Assembly: GCA_000349905.1 (NCBI GenBank)
Contig: KB722737.1
Span: 1,249,474 to 1,313,473 of the forward strand
Source of the DNA: Volvariella volvacea V23
Lineage: Eukaryota; Basidiomycota; Agaricomycetes; Agaricales; Pluteaceae
DNA length: 64,000 nt
Direction of reading: 5' to 3'
Part shown: piece by piece, positions 11,837 to 24,800 of the stretch
How positions within the stretch are numbered: position 1 is the first letter of the stretch
Layout: every line of letters begins with the position of its first letter
Program-made: the position numbers and the translations under genes
Notes under the pieces: generated by a model
The model's input: only the letters and a program-made list of their open reading frames with translations
Told to the model about the DNA's origin: nothing
Database searches by the model: none

Positions 11837-14507
11837 CTAGGGTTCCAGACTACTGAGCAAAGGAATCTCAGGAATCTCAGCTAAGTTCTCAATAGCAGTT
11901 TGGATAGGGAGGAGGCCAAACCGAGGAGTAGCATCTCCTCTGCCACGACGCCTTATCATAAAGGAGTGAGCTACAGGCCGATGTAGTAAGGTAAGGGTCA
12001 CACCTCGTATTGCAGCTACTAACGGGTCGTGATACCTCGGATCGCTAGTGAACTTTGCAGGGGTTTTGACACTACACATGACGTATGAGTATATTGGGAT
12101 TGTGGATAGTTCTACTAGCACCGCTGTTTCCAGATGCTTGTGCAATTCCTCGATGGTAGTTGAGTGGAACGTGTAGAAGTTCCTGCGGCAGATCTGGCCT
12201 CTCCGAGTCAGGAGCGATGTTAATTAGTGGGCTGTGCTTCGTCTCAATGAAAATGGGCTGCTCCGTTTCTGTGACGTAGCTCTTTCCATCCCGCTGGGTT
12301 ATTATGCCAAGCAGATGCCAGTTCTTGTCCATATCAGTATTTGCGAAGAATGGTTGGTTGGGGAAGTCATCTATTATGCCTTTCAATACAGAGACAATAC
12401 AAGGGAATAGATCAACTCTACCTGTATAGTTCGGGCGTAACCCTCTCTCCTATGGTCGGCGGGTATTCTTGACGAAGAACTTAGCGAGTTTGTCTGCGCT
12501 TAAATTCGGGTGTTCGCAGTGAACTTTCTGGTATTCCTCTTCAGGAAGAACTGAATCTGGTCGGACTGCAGGCCACCTAACGTATATTATATCAACTGTG
12601 AGAGCGTGGTTACAGAAGCTTTTCGTACCAGTAGTTTCTGCACCTATAGAAGTCACCTAACCTGGGTTCAGATCGTATGAAGAAGTGACATAAAGAAGCA
12701 TATACTCTGCCACGGAAGTGAAAGATATCTTGTTAGGTCACCCGGGTTTATTTTCTCGTTGATTGAAAATGGCCTTTGATGGTCGTATGTGTCCTTCTGC
12801 TCCATATTCCATGACGCCTCCAGACCTGGGTAAAGTGGTGCTCCTATCGTTGGCTCTAAAGCTGCTCTCGTAAGCGCTGCTGGTCGGTCCTCAAGTTCAA
12901 TTTCGTCGACGTCTTGAGGAGGTGGAGGTGGCGATTCGCCAACCGTAAAGTCTCCCTCCGTCCATTTCACTAAGCGGTCATATTGCAACTCAGTGATCGA
13001 TGCAAATGTGGTGGGATCGCCGGCGACGGTACGGCCTAACAGCGAATAAGTACTAATGGTTTCTCTCGAGTTCTCTCATCTCACCTCCATCACCGGATAA
13101 CCATGGCATGAAGTAGGGATACACCTGGCCAAATCGGGCGTTGTCATATTTAGGGTTGGTCCACGGCAGTCGCATCCTTTCAAGAACTTCTTTTCTAGTA
13201 TGGGCATGCTCAGGATCCTTCGGGTTGTTCTTCAACGCTTTGAGCCAGTATTCATCAAAGAAGTTTCCTGGGCCGCTGGGTCCTATAGGAAAGATATCAA
13301 TCACAGCAACTATCCTTATTGTGTTTAAATAACCTTACCATGACCACCCGTGGCCTGAATATTGACCCAACTTAACAGCGCAGGCCGTTGGAGAATTGGC
13401 CATATGTGTTTGTACCATTCAACATCGCCGACGTCGTATTTTTTCCCTTCTTTCTTAGTCTGGGCGCGCTTCTCCTGTGTAAACCTCTTCAATTAGATCG
13501 TACAATGTTGTAGGTTGATAAATGCCCCGAGCAAAATCGGGCGGACCGACAAGGACTCGTGCTTCGGTGGCTTCCTTTCCTCTAGAAACGAAATTCAGCT
13601 TCGAATCATTTAGACCAGATGAAAACACTCACGAGTCGGTCGCGTCTCCACGGACGCGAACTCGCGCCGTGATACGACCATCAGAAGTGTCGTCAATCCA
13701 TCCCGGCGTATTGAAATCGTCAGCGATCAAAGGTTTCACTGGGTCCAGAATATTGCACAAATCTCCACGACCACCAAGAATGATAAGGTGACCTTTCTTG
13801 TCCGTTCTGGCCTCTCCGGGATACACAGTCTCAGCTTTGTAGGTCTTAGGTGGTTTGAGTATCAAGCTAGCTGTGCCCTTAAATGCGCCTTTTAACTCAA
13901 CAGGACCTTGATCGGGTCCCCCGATAGGAGCAACGTTTGTCCTGATGACGAGGCGGTCACGGTTGTCCGGTAGATTCTGGGTAGTGTTGTTAGCATGTTG
14001 GCTTGCGGGGATGGAGGAACTCACTTCTGCTTGTACATCGGAATTCCTGAGAGTTGTATAACCGGGCTTGAATTGGCCCTCATAGCGACCTAATGGAGAT
14101 TAGTTAATGGGAATTCAAGGTTCTTAGACACCTACCTAAGAAGTTGTACCAAGACGGCTTCTTATTTGCAAGCTGAACACTCCATTCTATGTCATACTCA
14201 CCCGCGGTAACTTCTTTTATCGGAACACCATTTTCGAGGGCATAGATTCTAAACCTGGCAGCCTATTGGATAGCGTAAATATCCAACTACACAATATACA
14301 CTACTCATTTACCTGGCGTTTGATTCTTCCGTGCTGATCTTTATACCCTCCCAGCGGCTCGTCGAAGCGTCCAGGAACTTCTGGAGCATAGAACCAGCCA
14401 TCATTGAGGCTAGGCTCTCGAGAGTTTTCAACTCTAGCAAGGCCAATGGGAGGGTAGATTGCGTAGGTTATAGCTTGAGGGATGGGAGGGGGAGGGAGAG
14501 AAGTCAT
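11837..14507 (-). pseudogene. pseudogene of LodA / ferritin-like fusion oxidase (copy 1)
   Basis: Clearly homologous, exon by exon, to the two intact fusion genes upstream (starts AIYPPIGLARVENS, later PEVPGRF, GWIDDTSDGR, RCRNYW, WPAVRPDSVLP). It carries several independent lesions. (1) Near 13478 a two-base loss after LIEEVY shifts the frame. (2) At 12450-12452 the TGG of the conserved RRPWERG motif is TAG. (3) Near 12160-12168 about 35 bases are missing between the LodA part and the ferritin-like part, changing frame. (4) Near 11925-11931 roughly 1 kb of the ferritin-like region is deleted, joining VAEEML directly to the last ~25 codons. Some exons are still well conserved, so the decay looks fairly recent. 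Sequencing error could explain one lesion but not all four. Confidence 0.85.
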
Positions 14508-15879
14508 TGCTCCTTGAGCTCCTGGTTACCCTTTCTTTGTGCAGTTTATATGTTCTCAAGGGATTCTTCTGCTCCACGAAATGGCTGTGGTGACCCAGCA
14601 CATGACACGATAGTTTGCATAAATAGATGTCTGCGTTCTATATTGAAACTAACGCCGACTTAATTTAAGGCTTGACCAAAACCTGTGTTCTGGAATCGAA
14701 TAAAAATCGCAAAACGGTGTGATCTAGGGCGATTTATTTGGAACCTTTCGCTGAGAAGATTGGAGGATAACTGGGACCAATCACATCACCTCTTGGAAGC
14801 AAAATGAGATCGTGTCTTGTCACAGTCATTGGCACAAAAGATTAGAACTCGCAGCTGAACAAAGATGTGGTGGTTCGGCTGTCAATTCTCATTCTTCGGG
14901 CTGAAGAGCTCGATCATTGTCGGTCAGTTGGTGAGTCTTAGTCTATCATTACGGTTCTCCTTTTGTAGGGTTTACATTTTGGAGTTTAGCACTTATGTAT
15001 GTGCACGAGAATTACGACTTGCCGTGATTGCACGATCAGGGAGATACATAACATGATCACAAGTAGAAGCACAGTGGAGTATCAACACTTTGAGCATACG
15101 AAATCGAAGTCTCGGGAAAGCCGTCATCGTTGAGCATACCCTTTGTGTCTTGGATTGTTCTCAGGCAGGGAATCGAATTGCAAATGGGTATTGGTGTTCT
15201 ACACAGAAGATTGTTCTATGTTGGTAACCGTACATTAGGTTCATCTGCAGGTGAGGTGTCGCCTTATGAAATACAACGTGAGTAATTATCATGGCTTGGG
15301 CTCTCAACTCGCCTACGATTAGTGCCTATTGCCGATTCTGGTCTTCAAGAGAAGCGCGAGCCGATAACTCAAGAGAACAATCACAACCCCCTGTCCCTCT
15401 ACAGATCATAGATTCCTAACTGTTGTTGTCCATGCTGCCGTCTTCTCCATGCCATAGAGTCCTCTTCTGTTCAGTGCTTGGGATAACTCACCTACCTCGG
15501 TGGCGATTGTAATCAAACCAACAGACGGCATTCACCATAGTGTATGCGGACGTGGATAACGTTCTATGTCACGCTGCAAGGTACCCACGAGGTTGACCGG
15601 ACAGTCCAATTCAGGGAGTGATGGTCAAGTTCAACATCGTACATTCTGAGCTAAGGCAGCAGCCCGGGCCGGGCGACATCTAAGTTTTGAGTTGCCGGAG
15701 GTGCGATTGTGTATTTGTGTTGGTCTTGAGTTGATGACACTCACCTGAATGTCGCGTTTTCCTTTCATATTGTCAAGCAAATTCATATCACATCACACCG
15801 CAAGGACGAATATCGTAGTAATAGTACAACGGATTTAGCAGTCAAATAGCCAATTCAAAGCCACAAGCATCTCAGGTAC
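14508..15879. other. 1.4-kb spacer between LodA-type copies 1 and 2
   Basis: Contains the former promoter of copy 1 and the 3' flank of copy 2. Small open frames (for example 14865-15056) show no motif, splice structure or homology to the neighbours that I can see. Confidence 0.45.
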
Positions 15880-18800
15880 CTAGATTAGCTCGGCCAAATT
15901 TTGGATAGCAGTTTGAATAGGAATAAGCTCGTTGACCTTTTCCCCAAACTTGTGCCTAGACACCTGATCGGGTGTCTCGTCGCGGTCATCGTCGAGATAG
16001 ATATTAATCGACCTCTCCATTTCTGCCTGGAGTTGTTTGAGAGGGGATGGCGCGTTAGGGCCATCGTCGAAGGGATAATACTCGAATGTCGGGCCAGCAT
16101 GTCGACCACCGCCAACTTCCTGCTGAACCATATATCTTGCCAAAGGCGCCAATACACCCATCATCAAACCGTAAAGGTTTTGGAGGATGAATTTGTGGCG
16201 ATCATCAGAGGTGGGAACTCTCCACAGCGTCTGAATGGTAAGCAGCAAGAACGAGTATGCAGCGTTGAAGGTGGTGGCAACCTGATTTAATGCAAGTTAG
16301 GAAATAGTCTCATTAAAAATGCTAACAAGGTGCCGCACCTGCTTGAGCTTAGGGTCGCGATAGCTGCCTTTGCGTGGGTTGTCGAGGACATTCCAGAGAT
16401 TATCCGGATTGAGCAGGTCATTATCTTCGCTCCAGTAAATCTCGCTGAAGATCTCGTAGTGCGACTTCTCAAGCCGGTCTTTGTCATCATAAGGATCTTT
16501 ATATTCGAATCCTTCTCCTTGTTCCACAATAATCTTGATCGCCTTTTCGGCGTCGCCGAGGTTCCTGATTACAACGGAGCCACCAGCATCAAGCCAATGT
16601 GGTTGGTATCCTCGTCCAGGGTGGAATTGGTATTCGTCCTTGCCCTGAGGGAACAAATTTTGTTCGCCTATCGTGTCGTTCAATAACACCAAACCTGTGA
16701 TAGCGAAGTTAGCATTTTGGTAGCGTCAGAGGTTTGTGGATGCATTACCATCCTGTATGGCTTTATAGAATTGCGCAAGCGTGTGGTATTTGTCTGGTTC
16801 TGCCTGTGCATTAGGCTGTGCTGGCTTTTCAATCTATAAAAAAGTTAGTATGCACTCAATCAACGAGACAATAATATACCTGTAGGAAACTCTTGAGATT
16901 CTCTTTATCGAGCTTTCTGAGGTTGAGAGATACTGGAGGATCGGCGTGCCCGAGCATGTCAGATGGATAGGTAGGGATCCTGTAAGGATCATATAGAATT
17001 GGATTTCCTCCCGTAGCAACTAAAATGTTCCCAGCTAAACTGAGGTGCAACATTTCCTCCGCCACGACACCTTTGGGTGGGTAAAGTAAATCACAGGCTT
17101 GCATGGTTGGTGAGAGGCTTACCTCGCACTGCAGCTGTTAACGGATTATAGTACCTCGGATCGCTGGTGAACCTTGCAGGGGTTTTGACACTGTACATGG
17201 CATATAAGTAGATGGGAATTGTGGATAGTTCCACTTGGATCGCAGTCTGCAAATGCTCGTGTAATTCCTCGAGGGTACGTATCTCTCCGTTCTCTGGGAA
17301 TTCAGGGAATCTAAGAGGAACGTGTAGTCGCCGCTGTGGAGGGTCCGGCAGAGATAGAACAGGAGCAGGATTGATTGACGCGCTACGTGCGGTCTCAATG
17401 AAGATGGGCTGCTCCGTTTCAGTGACGTAGTTTTTTCCATCCCGCTGGGCGATTATGCCAAGCAGATGCCACTTCTTGACCATATCTGAGTTCGCATAGT
17501 ATGGCTGGACCGGGAATTCATCTAATATGGACATTCAAGACGAGTAGGATACGAGGGGAGTATCTACTGTACCTGTATAGTTCGGGCGTATACCTCGTTC
17601 CCATGGTCGTCGGGTTTCCTTGACAAACAACTTGGCAAGATTGGCGGGGCTTAAACGCAAGTTTTGGTTTTGGAAAAGAATTTGCTTATAGGTATCTTCG
17701 GGAAGAACTGCATCTGGTCGCACTGCAGGCCACCTAAAACATATCATCTTAGAATGGGAGTGCGTTTCGTTACCATTCCTCGTACCAATAGTTTCTGCAC
17801 AAGTAGAAGTCACCTAACCTAAATTCAGCACGCCGAGGAAAGCAGAACCAAGGTGCTACGCACTTTGCCATGGAAGCGACAGGAACCTCGTTAGATCCCC
17901 CGCCTCAATGTACGGATCAATGGCGAATGGGGTCTCAAAGTTGTATGTAGTCTTTTCTTCCATATTCCACGACGCCTCCAGGCCTGGGTAGAGCGGTGCT
18001 CCTATTGTCGGGTCTAAAGCCGCCTTCGTCAGTGCTGCAGGTTGGTCCTTCTTAGGAATATCATCAAAGTTCAATATCGGTGGAGTATCAATAGTGAAAT
18101 CGCGTTTAGCCCATTTCACCAGACGATCGTATTGCAGTTCGGTGATCGATGCAAACGAGGTTGGATCGCCGGAGGTTGTACGGCCTGGTCGTCTATCAGT
18201 AATAATTCCTCCCTAGCTCTTCCATCTTACCTCCATCACCGGACAGCCAAGGCATGAAGTAGGGGTACGCCTGGCCAAATCGTGCGCCATCGTATTCGGG
18301 ATTTGTCCACGGAAGCCGCATCCTCCCCAGAACTCCTTGCTTGATAGCGTCGTCATTAGGATCCTTGCTTTTCAGTGCTTTAAGCCAATTCTCGTCAAAG
18401 AAATTTCCTGGTCCTCCAGGGCCTATCAGAAACAAGAAAAGGGAGATGAGTCGCAAAAACTGAAACCAAATCGTACTAATCTTACCGTGTCCGCCGGTGG
18501 CTTGAATATTAACCCAACTCAATAGTGGAGGTCGTTGAAGAAGTGGCCATATATGCTCATACCATTTAACCTCACCAACATCGTATTCTGTGCCTTGATC
18601 CTTAGCCTCAGCGCGTTTCTTTTGCTCATATACTTCCTCGATCAAGTCGTATAGGGTCGTAGGCTGATAGACTCCTCTTGCATAATCGGGCGGACCAACA
18701 AGAACGCGGGCTTTGGTAGGAACATCCTCCCAGCTATGAAACAAGCTCAGGGATGCATACAGTCACATCGAGCAGGGAAGAGCGCTCACTTTCCACCATC

Positions 18801-19648
18801 ATAACGAACTTGCGCGGTGATCCATCCATCGGAAGTGTCGTCAATCCACCCAGGTGTATTAAAGTCATCACTGATCAGAGGATTCTCTGGGTCTAGGATA
18901 TTGCGTGACAATCCACGACCCCCAAGAATGACAAGGCGGCCCTGATCGTCTGACCGGGCTTCCCCGAGGTAGACCTTGGTTTTCTTGTAGACCGTAGGTG
19001 GATTAATTAACCCATCTGTCCCCTCGAACGTTCCTTCGAGCACCTTGTGTTCGTTATCGGGATCAATTTGCACCACGTCTGTCCTGATGATTAGACGGTT
19101 ACGCTCATTTGGATCGTTCTAGAGAACATCATTTGTATACCACCTTCCTGAGATGCTCCAACTCACCTCGGCTTGTACGTCGGGATTCCTCAAACTCCTG
19201 TAACCTGGCTTGAATTGTCCCTCATAGCGACCTGATGTATGTTAGTAGATGTACCTAGATCCATAAATTACATACCCAAGAACTTGTACCAGGATGCTTT
19301 CTTGTTAGCGAGTTGAACGGTCCACCTGATATCGAAGCCATTTTTGTTTGTGACCTCATGTTTAGCAACACCGTTGCTGAGGGCATAGACTCTGAATCTA
19401 GCAGCCTGGAGGGGGGGTATCAATAGCGGAGTATTTGGCACAAAGAGGACATTTACCTGGCGCTTGACTTTTCCGTATTGGTCTTTGTACCCTCCAGGCG
19501 GTTCGTCGAAGCGTCCTGGAACCTCAGGGGCGTAAAACCATCCATCGTTGATGTTAGGCTCCTCGGAGTTTCCAACTCTGGCTAGGCCAATGGGAGGGTA
19601 AATCGCATAGCCGTCAATGCACTCAAAGTCGATGGTTTCGTCAGGCAT
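15880..19648 (-). CDS. LodA-like CTQ oxidase fused to VioB/RebD-type ferritin-like domain (copy 2)
   Basis: Fourteen exons join in phase (19457-19648, 19276-19405, 19167-19231, 18790-19118, 18486-18733, 18231-18422, 17864-18184, 17786-17813, 17573-17733, 17123-17521, 16880-17070, 16749-16833, 16339-16694, 15880-16281), giving about 1032 residues. Residues 1-610 match LodA/GoxA quinoprotein oxidases: AIYPPIGLARVGNS at the N-terminus, FYAPEVPGRF, GWIDDTSDGW, ATGGHG, PWQSDFYLC, WWPAVRPD, and the KKWHLLG...FIET end. Cys498 (DFYLC) is the likely CTQ cysteine; Trp546 (RRPWERG) or Trp573 could be its partner. Residues 640-1030 match the C-terminal region of VioB/RebD: VELSTIPIYLYAMYS, then AEEMLHLSLAGN with the E-x-x-H metal ligands (Glu653, Glu693/694, His697), then VEQGEG and EKSHYEIF. 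No signal peptide is evident. CTQ oxidases oxidise primary amines or amino acids and release H2O2; the second domain may use or protect that product (inference). Confidence 0.85.
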
Positions 19649-21880
19649 TGGTACTGATGAACAGTCTCCGTATCGATGAGATATAGTCTGTCAAATAAGG
19701 TGTCGAAGAGGACGGAGGGTTGAGTAGAAGCTCAATGCTTTTGGGACATACAGCCACTTCTTTTATTCAACGTATGAGTCCAAATGAAGATATGGTCTTA
19801 TGAGATTGTCTGGTGACCTAGGCAGATGACCCAATCCATAAAGATAGTGGAAAGAAAAGGGCATCTTGACACAATGGCAGGGCTGCTCCAAGTTGACCAA
19901 GAACTTGCTTTCTTGCGGTGGAGTGTAGTTATCTATTGCTCAGTGGGTAATATTAAGCATTTGTGCCACTAACCTGGGGAACCAACCAATGAGAGATGTA
20001 AGATTATCACTGACATCGGGAGCCAGGAATAAGGTTTAGGTAGTTGACATCCGAATTTGCTAAGCTAGGGAGTGATCGCTAACATAGTTGCAGGTTTCAG
20101 GCAATTCTTGTCGCAAAGTTGTGAATGGAAGCGCGGCGAGGTGTCTGTCTGAGCACGTTTTTATGCCCAGATTATGTCACCGATCCAATTGGCCAAGTTC
20201 TACATGGAATGCTCGTTCGTTATGGCCTTATGCAGGTTATGTACCGTGCGGTGCGATAAGCCCTGAGGATTTTGACATCACTATGGTCAACACTTTAGTA
20301 AACCATGTTCAATGCTATACTAACCTCCCTTCAAATTTTCCGATACAGAAGTTCGTGAAGGTAAAGAAAAATATTATTTTGTACATAGTCGCACAGTAAT
20401 CTATGGGGTTGACTTCGGTTTTTGTATTCGAACCACCATACGTGTTACCTACTGTAGACTACTTTCTAGTGCTGTGGCACACGCTGGGCTCCTCAAGCTC
20501 TGAGTCAAGCGCATAGTAAGACTCGGAGGAATTAGAATGGACCTGTCGAATTCGCAGTCCGCACCATTCACAAGATAACGATAACGAGCACGACTGTTGC
20601 ATACTGCCAGTACTTGAAAGGATTTATGTCTTTAGAGATCGCCTAGAACAAGTTGATAGCGGACGGAGGGGCTCTGGATCAACCGTCTCATTACGATAAG
20701 CAGCCAAGTATGTTCCAATCAACTTCAAGTTCTCGATTTTGTGCTGGATGTGTGTCCGAGATTGAGTCCAATTGCTCACATATAAGCTCTGAGAGAAGTG
20801 GAATCGGGCACCGTTCAAGCTACTCATTCAAACGCACCGCCGGCAGTGTATGAGAGTGGAACTTGCTAATCTCGAAGACCAACGGAGTAATTGTGGTGGT
20901 GGTTATTGGATCAAACAGAGACAACCAATCAGAGGCAGTTGATTACAGGTACTGATTGATGGCCAAGCATTGGCCCTGTCAATCGCGATAACTCGACTAG
21001 AAATCAGCTGAATTCTATTGGCCATACATAGAATACCACTCCGGTGAATCTAGAGCCCCGAGTCGATAAATGCGCATAACTTGGATCAATCAAGGACTAA
21101 ACTATTTTGACAGTGCTGCTAAAATAGGCACAAACCATACACGGCCTCGCTGAGATGGCCTCATGATCTGATCAGATAGAAGCTGTATGGCGAATGCCAT
21201 GAAATAAAATGACAAAAGGGCTGGGAGCCAGTGGTACGTGCGGTGGGTGGAACTTTCCATGAACGTGAAATTTGGAATCAAGAAATTCCTTCTGGACTTC
21301 GCAAGCGTTGTCATTCATGATCAGACGCATTGCTCCACAGGAACTAACTGGGTTAATGGGCCCAATTGACCTGAAAAAATGGTACTCTATTCTTGCTGTT
21401 CGGCACCGATGCAAGACCTTTGTCTAGAAGCACCTCTTTACCATGTCTGCTGCAGAAGAGAGTCCCGTTTTCCAAAGAACTTCGAGTCTTAAAATGTACA
21501 GCACCTAGCACCTCTATTGTATCAATCTGGTCAATTCCCTTAAGAATTCTGATCATTGTATTGTACATCGTGACCTTCTGGTATTAGTTCACGACCTTAT
21601 GGGTGTGGTAATGAGAGGTGGTGTGCAAAGGGTGGCTTAGGTGTTGCTAGTATCCCGGAAAATATTCCCTTCAATCAGCCACATGTGTATTCATCTTCTG
21701 TATTGGAGGCTCCTTACCTCTGGCCGTGATATGGGGGCCTACGAAGTACATATACGGAGTACAACATATAAAGCTCGGCTCAGTTGAGACACGCCTAAGC
21801 AACTCGGCACCGGTGTCACAAAGGTCGTTATTGGTACATTTTGGTAGCTCTTGATGGAACCGTACACAATACAAGATAAA
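19649..21880. other. 2.2-kb spacer between LodA-type copies 2 and 3
   Basis: Holds the promoter of copy 2 (with an AATAAAAG on the minus strand near 19763) and the 3' flank of copy 3. I found no motif-bearing frame, repeat or tRNA in between. Its length is unusual next to the tight spacing elsewhere, so a lost gene or degraded element is possible but not visible by eye. Confidence 0.4.
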
Positions 21881-24800
21881 CTACTCCGGCACAGGGAGCT
21901 CAACCAACTTATTGATTGAATCTTGAATGGGAAGGAGCAAGTTGATCTGCTCGCCGTAGTTGTATATAGGCACCTGGTCAGGCGTTTCATCGCGATCGGC
22001 ATCCAAATATTCAGCAATGGATCTCTTCATCTCCGCCTTGAGTTGTTGGAGGAACGTCTGCTGGCCCACCTTGAACTCGTAATACTGGAAGGTTGGGCCT
22101 GCAACCCGGCCATTGCCCACGTCCTGCTTAACCATGAATTTTGCCAACGGCGCAAGAACTCCCATCATAACCCCGTAGAGGTTTCCGAGCACAAGCTGGT
22201 GGCGCTCGTCGCGCTTGGGTATTTTCCAGAGTGTTTCGATCGTTATGAGTAGGAAGCAATAAGCTGCGTTGAAGGTGATGGCAACCTGAAGTAATGATCA
22301 GCAACAACTCAGGTACGCAGTAAGTAATGGATATATACCTGACGAATCTTGCTATCTCTGTAGTCTTCTGCCCTCGGGTTATCCAGGACGTTATAGACCC
22401 TATCAAGGCCGATTATTCCGTTGTCCTCGTCCCTCGAAATCTTCGAAAACAATGCGTAGTGCGACTTCTCCAGTTGGTCTGGGTCATCAAAGTCGTCATT
22501 CTCCGAGTGTCCTTCTCCTTGTTCCACGATAATATCAATGGCTTTCTTTGCGTCGTCCAAGTTCTTCACGACAACTGAGCCACCAGCGTCGCGCCAACGA
22601 GCCTGGTATCCGACTCCCGGTGCGAATTGGTAGTCTTCTGTTCCAGGAGGGAATAGCGGGGGATCTGTATCCCTCCTATGCGTCTCGTAGTATTCCATAC
22701 CTGACGTGGAGCTGGTCACTAAGACTGATACTGAGGCAGGGATTGAATGTATACTCGCCTTGCTTTATCGCGTCATAGAACTGAGCGAGTGTACGGTATT
22801 TATCCGGCTGTGCCGGTGCATCTGGCTGAGCCGGGAACTCGATCTTTAAAATATGAAGCCTTTAGCAGGACAGAACCAGAGGTTGGTGATGGCATACCTG
22901 CAAGAAGGTGTTCAAGTTTTGTTTGTCAAGTTTTCTCAAATTAAGAACAAGTTTCGGGACGTGGCCGAGCATATTTGACGGGTAAGTGGGAATCTTCTTA
23001 GCACTGTAGAGTACTGGATTTCCTCCAGTAGCTCTGAGCATGTTACCAGCCAAACTAAGATGCAACATCTCCTCCGCCACGATACCTTAACACATATTAG
23101 CGAATCGTTATGAAATCCACCGAGGAGTATATTATCAACTTACCTCGAATTGCGCCAACGAGCGGATCATAATACCTAGGGTCGCTCTTAAACTGAGCTG
23201 GAGTTTTGACGCTATACATCGCATAGAGATAAATCGGGATGGTTGAAAGTTCCACAAGCATCGCGGTTTGCAAGTGTTCTTGGATTTGTTCGAGGGTCAT
23301 CACGATAATATCATTTATTCCATGGAGGTCGGGCTTCGCAGGGAATTTGAGTTGGACATGCAAGCGTGGACGACTTGGTTCGTCCTGACGAGGACGAGGT
23401 GATATAACGGGGCTGCGCTGCGTCTCGACAAAGATGGGTTGTTCAGTGTCCGTGACATAACCCTTCGGCGGTCGCTGCGTGACCACACCTAGCAAGTGCC
23501 AGTGCTGGGCCATATCGGTATTGGCAAAGTATGGTTGGCCATCGTACACATCTACAAGTCATTTGAGCCATGCGTTCGAGACTGTTTGGAGGAGAAAACA
23601 TAGTACCCGTATAATTCTGGCGTAAGCCTCGCTCCCACGGTCTGCGAGTGTCGGGACCAAACTGTCTTGCCAGCTCAGCGGGATCTATATCGACATTAGG
23701 GTTGTTACGCTGTAGGTCATAAAGAATGCGGAGATATGCATCCTCTGGTAGTACAGCATCAGGTCTGACGGATGGCCACCTAGTGTGTACTTGTCAATAC
23801 ATGAATCTCGTTCCCGCAGGGGTTCTCTGCTTACCAGTAGTTTCTGCACATGTAAAAATCACCTGCAGATAATAAGATATTCTGATAGATAAGAGCTTGC
23901 GAGACACGTACTTTGCCATGGATTAGAGAGGTATCTCGTCAAATCACCCGCATCCAGACTGTCGGCAATGGTGAATGGCAGGTCAAGGTTGTACGTCGTC
24001 GGCAACTCCATGTTCCAGGATGACTCAATGCCTGGGTAAAGCGGCGATCCTATCGTGGCCTCTAGGGCTGCTTTAGTGAGTGCTGCTGGCTGGTCTTTTA
24101 TGTCAAGCCTTTCAATGGTTTCTGGGGGTGCATCGGGTGTGGGCCCAACGGTAAAATTACCCTGAGCCCATTTTGTAAGGCGGTCATACTGTAATTGAGT
24201 GATTGACGAGAATGTTGTCTCATCACCAGCAGTAGTTCGACCTGAAGGCGCATGAGTAACTGACTACTTATGAACCGATGCACTCACCATTGTCACCTGA
24301 CAACCACGGCATGAAGTATGGGTAGGCTTGACCAGACCGGGCCTTATCATATTTCGGATTTGTAAATGGGAGTCGCATCCTCCCAAGGACTCCTTGCCTG
24401 ATATCTGCTACATCGTCCGAGGTTTTCTTCAACACTTCAACCCATTTGGCGTCGAAGAAATTTCCTGGGCCACCAGGACCTGGACGAATGTTAGTTGATT
24501 GTGTACACATGGAGGGGCTCCTTACCGTGACCGCCAGTGGCTTGGATGTTTACCCAACTCAAGAGTGCAGGCCGTTGAAGAAGTGGCCAGATATGCGCAT
24601 ACCATTCTACATCGCCAACATCATAATTTTCTCCTTCTGCATTGCGCTTCCTTTGTTCGTATACGTCCTCAACCACGTCGTAAAGACTTGTGGGTGCATA
24701 AACTCCAGGAGCGAAATCTGGAGGGGCGACCATAACGCGCGCCTTACTCGCTCCATCAACCCAGCTATGAAATTAGCAAAATTAGTGTGGCCCTGGAGAA

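Noticed and set aside
13474..13484. A ten-base intron (GTTTACACAG) that would rescue the frame in LodA-type copy 1
   Set aside because: Ten bases cannot be spliced by the spliceosome; a two-base deletion is the simpler reading, and other lesions follow.
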